Origin: Chamaecrista fasciculata
Taxonomy: Eukaryota > Streptophyta > Magnoliopsida > Fabales > Fabaceae
DNA: 64,000 nucleotides
NCBI GenBank assembly: GCA_003254925.1
Contig: QANZ01005809.1
Coordinates: forward strand, 246,974-310,973
Direction of reading: 5' to 3'
In this document: in pieces, positions 10,601 through 24,020 of the stretch
How the letters are laid out: each line of letters starts with the position of its first letter
Position numbering within the stretch: position 1 is the first letter of the stretch
Translations under genes and position numbers: made by a program
Notes under the pieces: generated by a model
Seen by the model: only the letters and a program-made list of their open reading frames with translations
Told to the model about the DNA's origin: nothing
The model's database searches: none

Positions 10601-13600
10601 AGCTCATTTTTCTTGTGTCAGAACCTCTACTGGGCTGATAGTGGTGATCTACTCGCGATTGCAAGTGATACATCATTCTACATCCTGAAGTACAATGTGA
10701 GAATTCTAATAAATCTCATTCACTTTGTACAGTTATTAGCCTTTTCTGAAGGACAATTATTTTCCTACATCTATCATATTATGCTGTATACGTTGGGTGC
10801 AAAGCATTGTAAACATTAAATCTTTCATTGTCACAGCGTGATGTTGTTGCATCATATTTGGATGGTGCAAGATCTGGAGATGACCAGGGTGTGGAAGATG
10901 CCTTTGATCTCCTTCATGAAATGAATGAACGTGTCAGGACTGGCATCTGGGTTGGGGATTGTTTTATCTACAACAATTCCTCTTGGAGGCTTAATTACTG
11001 TGTTGGTGGCGAGGTATTAAGTCTTGTCCCTTCTAGGTTCAATAGAAATGAATAACTATCTGACATTGTAATTTGTAACTACATGGGTCTCATGAGGCTT
11101 CTTGGTATGTATCATCATGAACTTAGGTAACTACAATGTTTCATTTGGACCGCCCTATGTACTTGTTGGGATATCTTGCCAACCAAAGTAGGGTTTATTT
11201 GATAGACAAAGAATTCAAGTGAGTGGACGTTTTGTTTTTGTTATTTAAAGTCGTAAGTTGTAGTCTGGACTGTTGTCTCTAATTTCTGTTTCTCTGTGTT
11301 CATTTTTAGCGTAATGGGATACACACTGCTTTTAAGCTTGATTGAGTACAAGACTCTTGTGATGCGTGGTGATTTGGAAAGAGCAAGTGAACTTTTGCCA
11401 TCGATTCCGAAAGAACATCATAACAGGTATCAGTTAACTCTTTATTATGAAAGAATGATTACTTTCTCTTAGAAATTATGTCTGTGAAGTTTATGAGTGC
11501 TTTTGGTAACAGAATCCTGCTTCATAATTTATTTTTTGATCTAAAAGTTTTAATGTACATTCTCTTTTTATTTTCTTTTTCTTTTTCCCTCAAAAGTTTT
11601 TTGGTTTGGTTCCGTGGTCAACGTGCTAAAATATGGTAATGTTTGATCAGCGGCTGACCCGAGAAAAGTGTTGACACTTATGATTTTCTTTTTGGTTATC
11701 AATATCATTTGGGTTTGTACCTTTTTTTTTATGTTGCTATGGAATCATTCATGTCCCTTGTATATTTTGTTCTCTGCTCTTCATGCTTCTGTGGTTTCAA
11801 ACCTAAATACATTATAATATTTTATTAATCATTATAACATGTTCATTTATGTATTCCTTTGATTAAGATAGTTTTATTTGCTAGTGTTGTTTATTGAAAC
11901 TTCAGATTTCAGATTTGAATGTTAGTGCTCCAATGGTATGTGTGTCCTAATTGCATACTTTGTTTATTGATAGTGTGGCTCGTTTCCTGGAATCACGAGG
12001 GATGGTAGAGGATGCCCTTGAAGTGGCTACTGACCCTGATTATAGATTTGAGTTAGCCATACAGCTTGGAAGATTAGAGGTTGCAAAGGTAAGTTCATAT
12101 CTTGTGCCTGCTAGGAGAAATTAGTCAGCGTAAACTTTTCTTGGTTACCTAATTTTTTTGTCTTCTCTTTGATATGAGTTTGGTTAGCCAGTTTGTACAA
12201 TGAGTAATACTTCATCCTTCTTTTTGCAGAGTATTGCCACAGAAGTGCATAGTGAATCTAAATGGAAGCAGTTGGGAGAATTAGCTATGTCTACTGGAAA
12301 GGTGCTTTTCTGTGTGAAATGAATGCTTTTTTCAGAGGAGAATTAAAATTGATGATTTGTCCAAGGTTCCTGCATTTCTGCTAAGTCACCAAATTTATGA
12401 AGTTGAATTTACTTTGTAATGTGCTGCTGAATTTAATCAAGTGTCCAAGATAAATGATAAGCCATACTGAAGCTTTAGTATACTAGATGTTAGAGGTTTT
12501 ATAACACCCAAATTAGGACTTTGATTTATGACTTCAGGTGATTCAAAATTGTGAATTGGAATATTGAAGGTTTTGCTTCTCATTACAATATTAGATTATT
12601 GTTTCATATATACTCGATTCCATGGAGCTTACTCTATATTCTGTTCTTGCAGTTAGAAATGGCTGAAGAATGTTTAAAGCATGCAATGGATTTGAGTGGT
12701 TTGTTACTGCTTTATTCTTCTTTAGGAGATGCTGAAGGAATATCAAAACTTGCAATCCTTGCTAAAGAGCAAGGGAAGAACAATGTTGCATTTCTTTGCT
12801 TATTTATGTTGGGTAAGCTTGAAGACTGCCTTCAACTGTTGGTAGAAAGGTAATTTTCCACAGTTGTGTTCCTTTACTTTATGAAGTTACTGGCACAAGG
12901 AAAAAAAAGGGGTGTGGCTCTGTTGGTTAGGAGTGCATTGATATATTGGTGAATTATGCTTTTTGCAGCAATCGGATTCCTGAGGCAGCTTTAATGGCAC
13001 GATCTTATCTCCCAAGTAAGGTCTCAGAGATAGTAGCAATATGGAGAAAAGATCTCAACAAGGTAACTTTAGTTCACATTGTAGGCTTCACATGTATTTA
13101 AAAGCGATTAGGTGAATGCCAATGATTATTTTTTTGGAGAATTTTGAAGATATTAAATAAATTATAGAAGTATGAAAAAATTAGTAGAAAGTTAGTTTTA
13201 TTTTGTATTTTAAAATGATAGTGGGAAATTATATAATTGATATTTGAAATCTTATAAGTATATAATTTTCAGAGACTAACAACCAAAAGGTCCCAAGATC
13301 TGATATAATATATTAATAAATAGCATGTGACATTGTAGGTGGGACTTGTCATTCTCATAACCCATAGGGCCTTCGTTAGGAAGTCTTGTATTGTTGACAG
13401 AAGACTTGTAAACTTGAGTTCAATTATGTATTTCTCACACATATTTGTGTTTTGTCCAGCTTAATCCAAAAGCGGCTGAATCATTGGCTGATCCTGAGGA
13501 GTATCCTAATTTGTTTGAAGACTGGCAAGTTGCACTTGCTGTAGAATCTAGAGTTGCAGAAACAAGGTCAGAGTGGGGGAAAGCATGTATTTGTGCATGT

Positions 13601-14118
13601 TTCTTACAGATTTGATACTTTGTGGTTGTATTTTATTTACAAGTCCTAAACCAAATTTGTGTACTGACATATTAGTTATTTCGTTTATTGTAGAGGTGTT
13701 TACCCTCCTGCAGAAGGATACATAAACCATGTTGATAAATCACACGTTACCCTCGTTGAAGCATTCAGAAACATGCAGATTGAAGAAACAGAAGAGGCTA
13801 TTGAGAATGGGGACACAAATGATGAGGTATATTGTTTATGTAATACCAATTGTCGTCGAAATCATGCTTGACTGTTTTATTCATATTTGTTGAAGTTGCT
13901 GGAAGAATATTCTCAACTGTGCCCTTTTGTGACAGTTGATAGAAGAAAATGGAGAAGAGCATGATAAAGAGGAACAAAATGGAGAGGAAGGAAGCCAAGA
14001 GGAGGCAGTTGTGGTGGATGCTGAATCTACTGATGGTGCAGTACTCGTTAATGGTAACGAGGCTGAAGAAGCTGAAGAAGAGTGGGGTACGAATAATGAA
14101 GGAGCCCCGTCAGCCTAA
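4644..14118 (+). CDS. COPB2: Coatomer subunit beta-prime (COPI coat, beta'-COP)
   Basis: Encodes the beta-prime subunit of the COPI vesicle coat, which drives Golgi-to-ER and intra-Golgi transport. I read 24 coding exons: 4644-4646, 4908-4928, 5136-5197, 5372-5426, 6483-6519, 6652-6977, 7085-7216, 7319-7467, 7868-7936, 8911-9061, 9157-9222, 9786-9974, 10396-10536, 10622-10696, 10837-11013, 11127-11218, 11310-11426, 11974-12088, 12230-12301, 12653-12849, 12969-13062, 13460-13566, 13694-13826, 13936-14118. All have GT-AG introns and consistent phase, giving 920 aa, the usual plant length. Residues 1-300 carry WD40 repeats (for example KLWDWEKGW and [13 protein letters not shown]). A second WD/coatomer region ([19 protein letters not shown]) and an alpha-solenoid follow. 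The tail is acidic and ends [13 protein letters not shown]. Exon 1 holds only the ATG and exon 2 is a 21-nt microexon. No disabling change was seen. Confidence 0.97.
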
Positions 14119-14493
14119 AAGCAATTGGTTGGGGCAGTGTGAAAATCCAATTTTGTCTCCGGTGATTAATTGTTTCTGAAGTGCCATCTCTAACTCCCAT
14201 TTTTTGACAAATTGCTGTTTTTACTATGACTAATAATAACCTTTGACTCCTACCACTCTAGTTGGGGTTATTTTCTAGGAAATCATATACTTAACTATTA
14301 TTTTTGGGAAATCAGGTTGAAAATCATAAAATTTCATTTATTGTCAGCAGTGAACTGATTACCCATCTTTTTTCTTTTTGGCCTGATCTGATGATGATCG
14401 TGACCCCAACTAATTAATCTTATGTTCTATTTTTCCATAATGTTTGACGATATAACATTTTTCCATAACTTGCCTGTGTTGTCTAAGATGGGG
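14119..14493 (+). other. Presumed 3' UTR of the coatomer gene
   Basis: AT-rich sequence directly after the TAA stop with several AATAAT-like polyadenylation-type motifs (for example near 14229). The true end of the transcript cannot be fixed. A TTTGCAG acceptor-like site near 14719 could mark a further 3'-UTR exon, but it lies in the duplicated block described next. Confidence 0.4.
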
Positions 14494-17470
14494 CTTAAGA
14501 ACAAAGTCAAGGCTATAATTTGTGTCTTACCTGAAATTTTCAATTTTTCCTTGGCAAACTTAAAACGTTTTTGCATCATAACTTGTATTTATTCTTCTGG
14601 TGGTTGTCTTCTCTTTAGCATATTGACATAAATTTTGAATATCATTTATATATCCATTTCATAATTTTCTTTTATTTGTCGTTTCTTGGTCCTTACTCTA
14701 ATTTCTCCTTTGTTTGCAGTGCTTACACCACATAACTAGATTCCATATAGACAGTCGGTTCGGATCATCTGGATGTTTATCTAAGGTTAGGGTGATACAA
14801 ATCCCGTCTAGTAGTATATCAGTTTCAATATTAGGGGTCTTTGCATTCATTTCCTAATTCCTACAAATTTGTGAAAATTAGGATGTGTTTGTTTCATGTT
14901 TTCCTATTTTCATTTTCATTGAAAATAGGAAATGTGATTAGAAATGTGTTTGGCCACTATTTTTTAAATTATTTCTGAAAACAAAAAAAAATTGTTTTCA
15001 GTATTTTTAAAAAAATGTATTTTTTTAACTTTACAAGAAAAAGTAAACTCTTTTAATATTAATATCATTCCTTAATAATAATCAAATTAAAAAAAAAAAT
15101 TATAATAAGTTAACTTAGTTCAAACATAAATATAAACAAGCTTTATAATAAAATGAACATTTTTTAAATATTATCATATCATTTTATTTAATTTGAACCG
15201 CAGGTTTTTCTCTGGGTGGCCATGAGGAGATTGTACGGACTGGCTGTTTTCTGTGACTGGTTTTGTGGTTTTGTAGTGCCCTGATTTTTGTCATTTTGCA
15301 CGTGGTGGTATAATATAATGCTATCTTATAGGGTCAGATTATAGATACAATTTGCTAGAATTTATATAGCAGATTCTTTATTCTCGTGCTTTTGTGAATG
15401 TAGTAAAGCTGAATTATATGATATGGTTGTCTGTTCTAATTCTAGGTAGTTTTTTTTTAATTAAAATTTTTTAATCTTGATCATGTTCTTTTTAATATTA
15501 TTTTGATATTTTCATGGATTGTAAAACATGGATTCATTATAGAGAATTATAATTCTTCTACCATGCCTTTTAAATTTTAATTCTTCAACATTATAAGTTT
15601 CAATCTATTGATATCTTGTTATTAATACAAGGCAAGTAACATTCCTGAATTTATAACCAAAAGAAGTCCATTAAGATTTTAGATGAGTTCGTATTTTTAG
15701 AAAAAATGTTGTGCATCATAAAAGCAGGCTATCGAATGTAAGGTGGGGGCCTGTCCATTGATTCCTTCATCCATTTTAATTTTTGAGATTAACCTTGAAT
15801 TTAAAATTATTAGTAATAATACATAAATAATTATATGGGAAATTCTAAAGATGTAAAATGAGGTATGCATACAATTGCAAAGTGGCATAATTTCATTTTT
15901 TTTAATAGTTTAATGCTAAAATATAATAAGAAAAGATAACATTTTTTAAACAATTATAATTGTGTATGGAACTACATCACTAGTTGTATGCATATCCCAC
16001 TTTGGATTATAGACTCATCCAAATTATATTTTAAACTACTCATAAATCTGTGAAGGATTCGATTCCTATATAACCACTCTTTCATCAATTTGATATAGGA
16101 ATATTAATGGTTGAAAATATGATTGAAAATTAATTAATTATGATTATTAATATATTTTGTTATTATTTTAGTTATTTTTAGACTTATTTATTTAGTTACA
16201 TTATTTGAATATTATTTTAAATTAATTTTTTATTTAAATATTTATTATTTAATTAGTTTTACCAAGTCAATAATGTTAGGGAGTCAATTGTAGCTTAGTG
16301 ACCTATGATGTTAGTGGAGTCAATTGTTGCTTAGTGGCCAAGTGAGTGTCATGTATTCCTTTCAATTGCATTTGTGCATTTGTATGTCTATATATAAAGC
16401 TCCTTTATTTCATTTTAATGTTAAGGACCATATTATAAGCTTCGTGCTCCTTTTTTAATTTTTCCAACACTAATTCTGTATGGTCTGTTTTCTTTTTCTC
16501 AAAGCATTATGCAAAATTATATTATAGGAAAGTCAAATGGTATTAAACGATTTTAGTGTTGCCAACAAATTGTTTATTATTAAACTTTATGCATATATAA
16601 AAAAGTGGCAGAAATGTAGATGTCATAGACTCCTCTATCAATTTGTTAAAATATTAAATGATTTCCAATATAGATGCTCATATTTGAGTCGAGATCTAGG
16701 ACTAGAAATAGATTTGGATAAGATCACCACAAAACTTGGGGGACTAAAAATTTGATTTATTCAATTAAAAAACACAAAAGAAGAGAAAAAGTAGGGATGA
16801 ACAACAATTATTACAATTCCTAACTCTCTGAAAAAGATGAAGAAGAAGAATAAAGATCATAGGCATAAAAAAACAAGAGAGGGAGAGAGGTAGAGCGCAC
16901 ATGAACTTCCTTCCATAAGGGATATGTCACCATCAATTGATTGTCAGACATATGCTATAATAAACTAGATTAAGATAGGGCCATTACCTTGATTATCAGG
17001 GAAGGTTTGGAGAGGCAACAAGATCGTAGAATAGCTGCAAAAGCTTCATAAGGGTGGTCTTGCGAAGAAACTTTAACGCTCAAGTTAATTTAGAGAACAA
17101 CCAGAGAGTCAAGAGTTTGAGAGAGAATGAATAGTGAATATGGATTAAGGTTGACGAGGCAATATTTACAGTGGAGGATCTTTGGGTGGAGCTCAATAGA
17201 TGATTGGCTTGTTACACTCCCGAGATGTCTAGTATATCATATTCCTAGAATCTCGGAAACTGTTATCGTGGGGCAAGTTGGTCGTTGCCCATAGGAAATG
17301 TTTAAGCACTCTTAGAACAAGGGCATGCTAGGCAAGGGAGCACCTATGGCTAGCAGTCAGCCAAGTAGATATCTATCATATGCTAAATATTTTATATGAG
17401 ATTCAAACGAATACACTAGATACCTATCTAAATTGTCATCTCGAGACTTAGCCAAGTTGAAAGATTCTAA
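14494..17470. repeat. Duplicated block, copy A
   Basis: Beginning at CTTAAGAACAA this stretch matches 18856-22345 in the same orientation, with small indels. Shared landmarks include AAGTCAAGGCTATAATTTGT, GGTTCGGATCATCTGGATG (about 14757), TGTAGTGCCCTGATTTTTGTC (about 15274), CATGGATTGTAAAACATGG (about 15513) and a relic LTR at the end. No open gene was recognised. The block starts within the 3' flank of the coatomer gene, so it is either a local segmental duplication or two insertions of a long repeat. Confidence 0.8.
16860..17410 (-). repeat. LTR relic (minus strand) in duplicated copy A
   Basis: Read on the minus strand, the segment around 17030-17090 resembles the 3' part of the gypsy 5' LTR at about 23725-23800. 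Both contain AACTTGAGCGT, then TTCTTCGCA, a C-rich run, TATGAAG, TTGCAG and ACGATC in the same order. It is therefore a relic of a related gypsy-type LTR inserted in reverse. The outer boundaries are approximate and no coding part accompanies it. Confidence 0.6.
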
Positions 17471-18855
17471 TTTTACATAGTATGAAAAGTTTTGAAAAAA
17501 GTAATTACTTTTTTTATATTTTATGAAATTTTCTACCCAATAAATAAAACTTTAAGAGTTTAGCACATTTTACTTTACATGTTTTAAAGGGTGTGGGATA
17601 ATTTTTTTATTTTTACAAACTCAAATTAGTCCATACTTAACAAAATGACAACTAATCTCGGGTTTCATGAAGGAAAAGCACATACAATTTAACACTAAAA
17701 ATTATATTGTTTACCGACTTTTATTTTAATCTGCAAAAAATGAGCATAAATACAACTTAAGAATCCAAGTCTGCATATTATTTATAGTACAACAAAAACT
17801 CCCACATTCTAAATATCCTATAAAGTTAGAACAAAATCTTTTTCTACATCATTTTCTTTAACTCCTAACCTCTTGTAATTTGGCTTGTATTTCCCTTTTA
17901 AACGTGGTTTGAAGATTTTACACAAAGTTGTAGGAAGATTTGTCATCATCATTGTGATGATACCCAACCCACTACTGAAAGGAGAAGTGACATAGTCTCG
18001 TTTCTCCAAGTGGAAGAACATAGCAAGGTTAGATTAGATAGATAAATATATATTTTTATAGAATTAATTTAATTTTTTAAGCATTAGTAGAGATTTAGCC
18101 AAGTGGCTTATGAATTGTGAAAATCATAACATATTCAGTGGTAGTAAATAAAAAAATGAAACTATTTAAATGCATGCATCAATGATCAAACTTGAAAATA
18201 AGAATATAATAAATATATAGTTTTATTTTACTTTTTTGAGTTTTTTTTTTTTAAAATAAAATTGATAGGTTTTTTTTTAAAAATGACAAATTTACTGAAA
18301 AATCAATTATCCAATTAAATCATTCATCATTCATATTTTTTTATTAAAGTTCCACTTTTTGAATTGGAGCAGACGGCGATGCGTTGAATTGGAGCTTGTC
18401 AATGTAATTCTTTTCATCGGCTATCGCGAGACCTCGCTTTTATCAATGAAGTCGACGTCACCAATTTCTGCCAGAATCTAGGTCTTCACCAAATGGCCGA
18501 CGCAAGCTCACGTGATGATCGAAATTGACACAGTGAACCTGATCTTTTTGATGAGAGAATGATCGTTCATGTGTAAGATTAAACCATCGGCGCTGACACC
18601 AGGGTCGCAGAAGATTATGGCTTGAAGGTCGACGTTTTGAACAATCTTGGCTTGCTCTATGTTGAAAACTTCAAGACGACCCATGTTCAAGAAAGTATTT
18701 GTGAAAATGTCACAAAGAATGAAAGGAAGAAAAAGAAGCATAAGAGACTTGGGTTGTTCTCAGGAAGATTCGAAGTCAAGGATTAGTATTAAGGAGTTTG
18801 ATTGATGAGTATTGAATATGAAATAATGTATGTGTATATATATATAATTAACTTG
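17471..18855. other. AT-rich spacer between the two duplicated blocks
   Basis: No gene is supported. A GC-richer island at 18360-18770 on the minus strand has a short open frame (18508-18741) starting MLLFLPFILCDIF and containing QAKIVQNVDLQAIIFCDPGV. Upstream of it on the plus strand lies AT-rich sequence only. The frame may be a decayed gene fragment; I do not recognise the family. Confidence 0.35.
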
Positions 18856-21800
18856 CTTAAGAACAATGTCAAGGCTATAATTTGTCTTACCTGAAATTTT
18901 CAATTTTTCTTTGGCAAACTTAAAACGTTTTGCATCATAACTTGTATTTATTCTTCTTCTATTTGTCTTCTCTTTAGCATATTGACATGAATTTTCAATA
19001 TCATTTATGTTCTATTTCATAATTTCCTTTTATTTGTCGTCTCTTGGTCCTTACTCTAATTTTTCCTTTGTTTGCGGTGCTTACACCATATAACTAGGTT
19101 CCATATAGGTAGTCGGTTCGGATCATCTGGATGTTTATCTAAAGTTAGGGTGATACAAATCCCGTGTAGTAAATCAATTTCAATATTAGGGGTCTTTGCA
19201 ATCATTTCCTAATTCCTACAAATTTGTGAAAATTAGGATGTGTGTTTGTTTCATGTTTTCCTATTGTCATTTTCATTGAAAATAGGAAATGTGTTTGGCC
19301 ACTATTATTTCTGAAAAAAAAAATGTTTTTTTAGCATGTAAAAAAATGTATTTTTTTTACAAGAAAAAGTAAACTCTTTTAATATCATTCCTTAACAATA
19401 ATCAAATTAAAAAAAAACACAATTTATAATAAGTTAAGTTAACTTAGTTCAAAAATAAATATAAATAAGCTTTATAATAAAACGAACATTTTTCAAATAT
19501 TAAAAATTTGAAAATGGGCTGGGTTGCCTTTTTGCAACTTATTTATTGCATACGCTGTTGAATAGTGAAATGTAAATAGTAATGTGATTTCATATAGAAT
19601 TAATTTTGATTGGTTTAAAAAGTTATCTTTTTTTTTTTAACATTAAATTACTTAAAAAAAGAGATTATGCCATGTCGCAATTATATGCATATTTCACTTT
19701 ACATCTTAGAATCTCCCTTATCTTATATTATCATATCATATCATTTAATTTAAACGGGTTTTGTGGTTTTGTAGTGCCCTGATTTTTGTCATTTTGCACG
19801 TGGTGGTATAATTTACATAGCAGATTCTTTATTCTCGTGCCTTTGTGAATGTCGCAATTATATGGTTGTTTGTTCTAATTCTAGGTAGTTTTTTTTTAAT
19901 TAAATTTTTTTAATCTTGATCATGTTCTTTTTAACATATTTTGATATTTTCATGGATTGTAAAACATGGATTCATTATAGAGAATTATAATTCTTCTACC
20001 ATGCATTTTAAATTTTAATTCTTCAACATTACAAGTTTCAAAGGTTTTAGCCCCAAGCCTCAATCTATTGATATCTTCTTGTTATTAAATTCAAGGCAAG
20101 TAACATTCCTGAATTTATGACCAAAAGAAGTCCATTAAGATTTTAGATGAGTTCGTTTATTTTAAAAAAAAATTAGTGTATCATAAAAGCAGACTATCGA
20201 ATGTAAGGTGCCTGTCCATTGATTCCTTCATCGATTTTAATTTTTGAGGCTAACCTTGAATTTAAAATTAATAGTAATAATACATTAATAATTTCGCCTC
20301 CCTCTCTTGACTGGAGTGGGATTCTCCTTCGCGACATAATTATATTTTAAACTAGTTATAAACCTGTCATTCTGTCAATCTGATATTTTAAACTAGTCAT
20401 AAACCTGTCAATCTGATATATTAACAATCATAATTAATTAATTTTGGATCATATTTACAACAATTAGTAGTCCTATATGGAATTACATTAACAAAACTAA
20501 TGAATTATGATTGTTAATATATTTTGTTATTATTTTAGTTATTGCTAGTTTTATTTATTTAGTAAGATTATTTGAATTTTGAATTAAATTTTATTTAAAT
20601 ATTTATTATTTAATTAGTTTTACCAAGTCAATAATGTTAATGGAGTCACTTGTAACTTAGTGAACGAGTCACTTGTAACTTAGTGACGTGAGTAATGTTA
20701 GTGGAATGCATTTGTATGCCTATATATAAGGCTCTTTCATTTCATTTTAATGTTAAGTACAATATTATGAGATTCATGTTTCCTTTTTAAATTTTCCAAC
20801 ACTAATTCTACATGGTCTTTTTTTTCTTTTTTCTTTGTCAAACGTTACTCACCAATATTCGTATTACCAACAAATTATTTACTATTAAACTTTATGCATA
20901 TATAAAAAAAGTGTCACAAATTATTTAGTATTGAGAACAAACACAGGATGCGTATGGTTCGAGCCATCTCTACTCACAATTCACTTGCTCTTCGCTACCT
21001 TGTTCATAAATACCAATCTAGATAGAGGCTAATTGAGTCAATTTCCACCGACTAAATAAACACTCCTCTCTAGAAACTACTTTTTTGTTTTTATTGTTAT
21101 CATTATTTGAATTTTAAATCTTTGGAAAATTCATTCTCATGATTTTCCGGTAAATTTTGTTTTACTACTATCATAAGATATCAATTTAGAGTCGTGAAAT
21201 TTTCGAATCTGTTTAAAATGCCAAATTTTTTAAATAAGATGTTTTCATATTAGTTGCTTCATTTGTTAAACAGTTGTTTTCCCTGTTACGCTACATTAGT
21301 TTATGCCTTCGTGTATATCTTCTTTCCCTAATATAATGTCCCAAAAGTCAGACTCAGACATTGTAGGTTTGGAAGGATAGGAACAATAATATAATAATTA
21401 TAAAATTTTTAGTGTTTGTTTAGTGACCCGCTTATCAAATTAATTATGTGATAAATGCTTGCGAGACTTCTTCGGCAGCGTTTTTGAACTTTTCCGGCGG
21501 TGATTTCGAACTTCTCCAACGACGTTCTTGAACTTCTCCAATGTCGTGCGCGTCCTTTCTTGCTCTGAACGATTGAACGTAGGGGTTAGGATTTGGCATT
21601 AGAAATTGATGGATTTTAGGATCTTATGCTCCTACTTATGTGGCATTTAATAGCTCAAACTAACAAAAACTTAACATAAGGGTGATAATTGCACCTACTT
21701 AAAACCTCAGGGGTTCTATTTGCACAAACTCAAAACTTAGGGGTGTTATGGCACCAAATCTAAAACTCAGGGGGTGTTGGTGCATTTTAGCCATAAAAAT

Positions 21801-22345
21801 TAGAGGCATAAAAAAATCAAAGAGGGAGAGACTCAGAGCGCACACGAACTTCCCTCATGAGGAATATGTCGGCTTCAATTGATTGTCGGACATATGCTAA
21901 TTAATTAGATTAAGGTAGGGTCATTACCTTAATTATCAAGGAAGTTTTGGAGAGGCAACAAGACCAGAAAAGACCTGCAAAAGCTTCACAGGGGTAGTTT
22001 TGCGAAGAAACTTTGACGCTCAAGTTAGTTCAGAGAACAACCGGAGAGTAAAGAGTTTGAGAGAGAATGAATAGCTAACATGGATCAGGGTTGGCAATGA
22101 TTGGCTTGTTACGCTCTCGTGATGTCTAGTACATCATATCCTTAGAATCTCAAGGCAAGTTGGCCATTGTCCATAGGACATGTTTAAGCGCTCCTAGAAC
22201 AAGGGAATGCTAGGCAAAGGGGCACCTATTGCTCACAGGCAGCCAAGTGGGTATATATCATATGCTAAATATTTTATGAGGAGATTCAAATGAATTCTAT
22301 GATTACTCATCTAAATTGTCATTTATAGACTTACCCAAAGTTAAA
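18856..22345. repeat. Duplicated block, copy B
   Basis: Direct-orientation copy of 14494-17470, about 4.36 kb downstream. Compared with copy A it lacks some sequence near 15190-15270 and has about 0.6-0.8 kb of extra sequence at roughly 20940-21795. That extra part includes a GC-richer island at 21470-21590 and a three-fold short motif around AAAACTCAGGGG at 21700-21790. The end of the extra part reads GTGCATTTTAGCC, like the termini of the palindromic MULE-type MITEs, so it may be a truncated MITE. Confidence 0.78.
21805..22345 (-). repeat. LTR relic (minus strand) in duplicated copy B
   Basis: Counterpart of the relic at 16860-17410. It shares GAGCGCACACGAACTTCC, GGAGAGGCAACAAGA, GCGAAGAAACTTTGACGCTC and GAGAGAATGAATAG with copy A, with substitutions. 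Its presence in both copies at the same relative place shows the relic predates the duplication. Confidence 0.6.
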
Positions 22346-22872
22346 AGACTCTCGACTTACCCGGAAATATGACTTGTGTGAACCTATCAATATAAGCTAC
22401 AACATATGATAATTCACCTTTATATATTTGAAAAACAAAGCTTTAATCAACCAATGAAAATTCTCACAAAGCTTTAGAGATATATGCCTCTCCGTTTGGA
22501 ATTTTGAATTGGTGTTTTTGTTGCCTTTTATATGTCAGAAGCATACATTAAATCTTGAAAGAAAAAAAAATAATAAAAAAACATTCGATTATATTTGTTC
22601 AGAATTGTTAAAATGTTTGATTTAATTTAAAAATTGATTTAAGTAGTAAGAGATTTGATATCGTTTAAAGTAAAATTTTATGTTTGAGATCTTGAGAATA
22701 TAATTACTCTCATTAGGAGATTCTTCAACTACAATTAGGTACATTATGCGAGTTGAATCTAAATGAGTGGAAACAAAATCTCATAGAACAAGTGGACAAT
22801 AAATAAAAATTTTTAATTTTATTCTAAAAAATTTATTATTCATTAACTCATTTAGGATTTTTCTATTATGTA
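22346..22872. other. AT-rich intergenic sequence
   Basis: I see no gene, RNA or clear repeat structure in this stretch apart from general AT-richness. Confidence 0.5.
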
Positions 22873-23254
22873 TCCTTAGGGCACATGATAAGGGTGCATT
22901 TATTATCATTGACAACATAAAAACTTTTAAACAACATTAATTGGTTGTCCTTCTTTTTCTTTTCTTGACAATAATACCCTTATATTCCCTCATTTTTTAT
23001 ATACTTCTTTTAATAAATGTATCTTTTTATTTTTTTCACTCTTGATACTTTTTTAACAAAATTACGTGTTAGGATAAGAAAATGATATTTTGGCTTATTT
23101 TTCTGTGAATATTTATATAATATATATATATAAATGACGATTTGCTTTATTTTTGTTAATTAAGATAAGACAAATAAAGAGTTTATATAATACCCTAACA
23201 TGTAATTTTGTCAAAAAATTATCAAGAGTGAAAAAAATAAAAAAGAAATACATT
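22873..23254. mobile_element. Palindromic element interrupted by the gypsy insertion (left part)
   Basis: Left arm and centre of a long palindrome. The sequence around 23020-23090 (AATGTATC, TCACTCTTGATAC, AAAATTACGTGTTAGG) pairs with 23190-23254. Its outer arm (22873-23020, from CCTTAGGGCACATGATAAGG through AACATTAATTGGTTG and ACCCTTATATT) pairs with sequence after the gypsy element at 41210-41365. The original element was therefore about 530 bp and was split by the gypsy insertion. Confidence 0.82.
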
Positions 23255-23860
23255 TGATACATCACTATTTGGGCGTACGCCTAAATGACCCTCGAACCGG
23301 ACCTCTTCTCCCCTCCAAGCCTGGCAAGGCGCACTCAAGCCAATCGAGTGCCCTCTGCACACTTAGGGGCGGTCGTGATCCATCCAGGGTCACGGCGCTC
23401 GCCTCCAGGTTAACACACAGTCACCCACGACTGCCTTGTTCCTCAATCCTCGTTGATGGATATCGTGGGCCACAGACTCAGTCATTCCCACGTTCTCCAG
23501 TCACCTGGCGCCCGCCCAGTAACGCAACACGCAATCACCCACGATTGCATTGTCCCGCAAATCTCGGTCTCCACCACTCCCGCTGGTGGAGATCGTGCTC
23601 AGCTACGTGGTGCACCCCGCGCGCTAGCCACCACTCTCTCCCTGCTCTATAAATAGAGCTCAACCCAGCAGACTAAGGTTAGCTACTTCTCACCTTTCAG
23701 AATTCTCTTGCTCTCATATCTCTCATACACTAACTTGAGCGTCGGAGTATTCTTCGCAGGGCCCCCCCTATGAAGTTCTTGCAGATACTTAGACGATCCA
23801 ATTGCTCTTGCAGCCCTCACTTGTTGAACTAGGTAAGCTTGTCCATTTTCTAGTTTATCA
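23255..23860 (+). repeat. Gypsy 5' LTR
   Basis: Starts TGATACATCACTATTTGGGC and ends TTTATCA, thus TG...CA, 606 bp. A TATA box TATAAATAG lies at about 23648. The last 75 bp (from GACGATCCAATTGCTCTTG) and the first 30 bp (GGGCGT-CGCCTAAA) recur in the shorter 3' LTR. Confidence 0.9.
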
Positions 23861-23880
23861 TTGACGCCGTCTGTGGGGAA
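23861..23880 (+). other. Gypsy primer-binding-site region
   Basis: TTGACGCCGTCTGTGGGGAA follows the LTR directly. It is close to the TTGGCGCCGTCTGTGGGGA sequence common after plant gypsy 5' LTRs. The matching tRNA was not determined. Confidence 0.7.
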
Positions 23881-24020
23881 CCTTCACGCCGTGTGTTCAT
23901 CAACACATGCTCCCCACCATCTTTTCTATACGTGAGCCTTCAAGCTCACCCTTCTTGCTTTTCATCAAAAGCTAACTCACCGACGTTTATCTTGTTGAAC
24001 TAGGTGAACCATATCTTGCT

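Noticed and set aside
23254..23656. Open frames inside the gypsy 5' LTR
   Set aside because: GC-rich LTR sequence gives chance frames; the start of one coincides with the LTR boundary.
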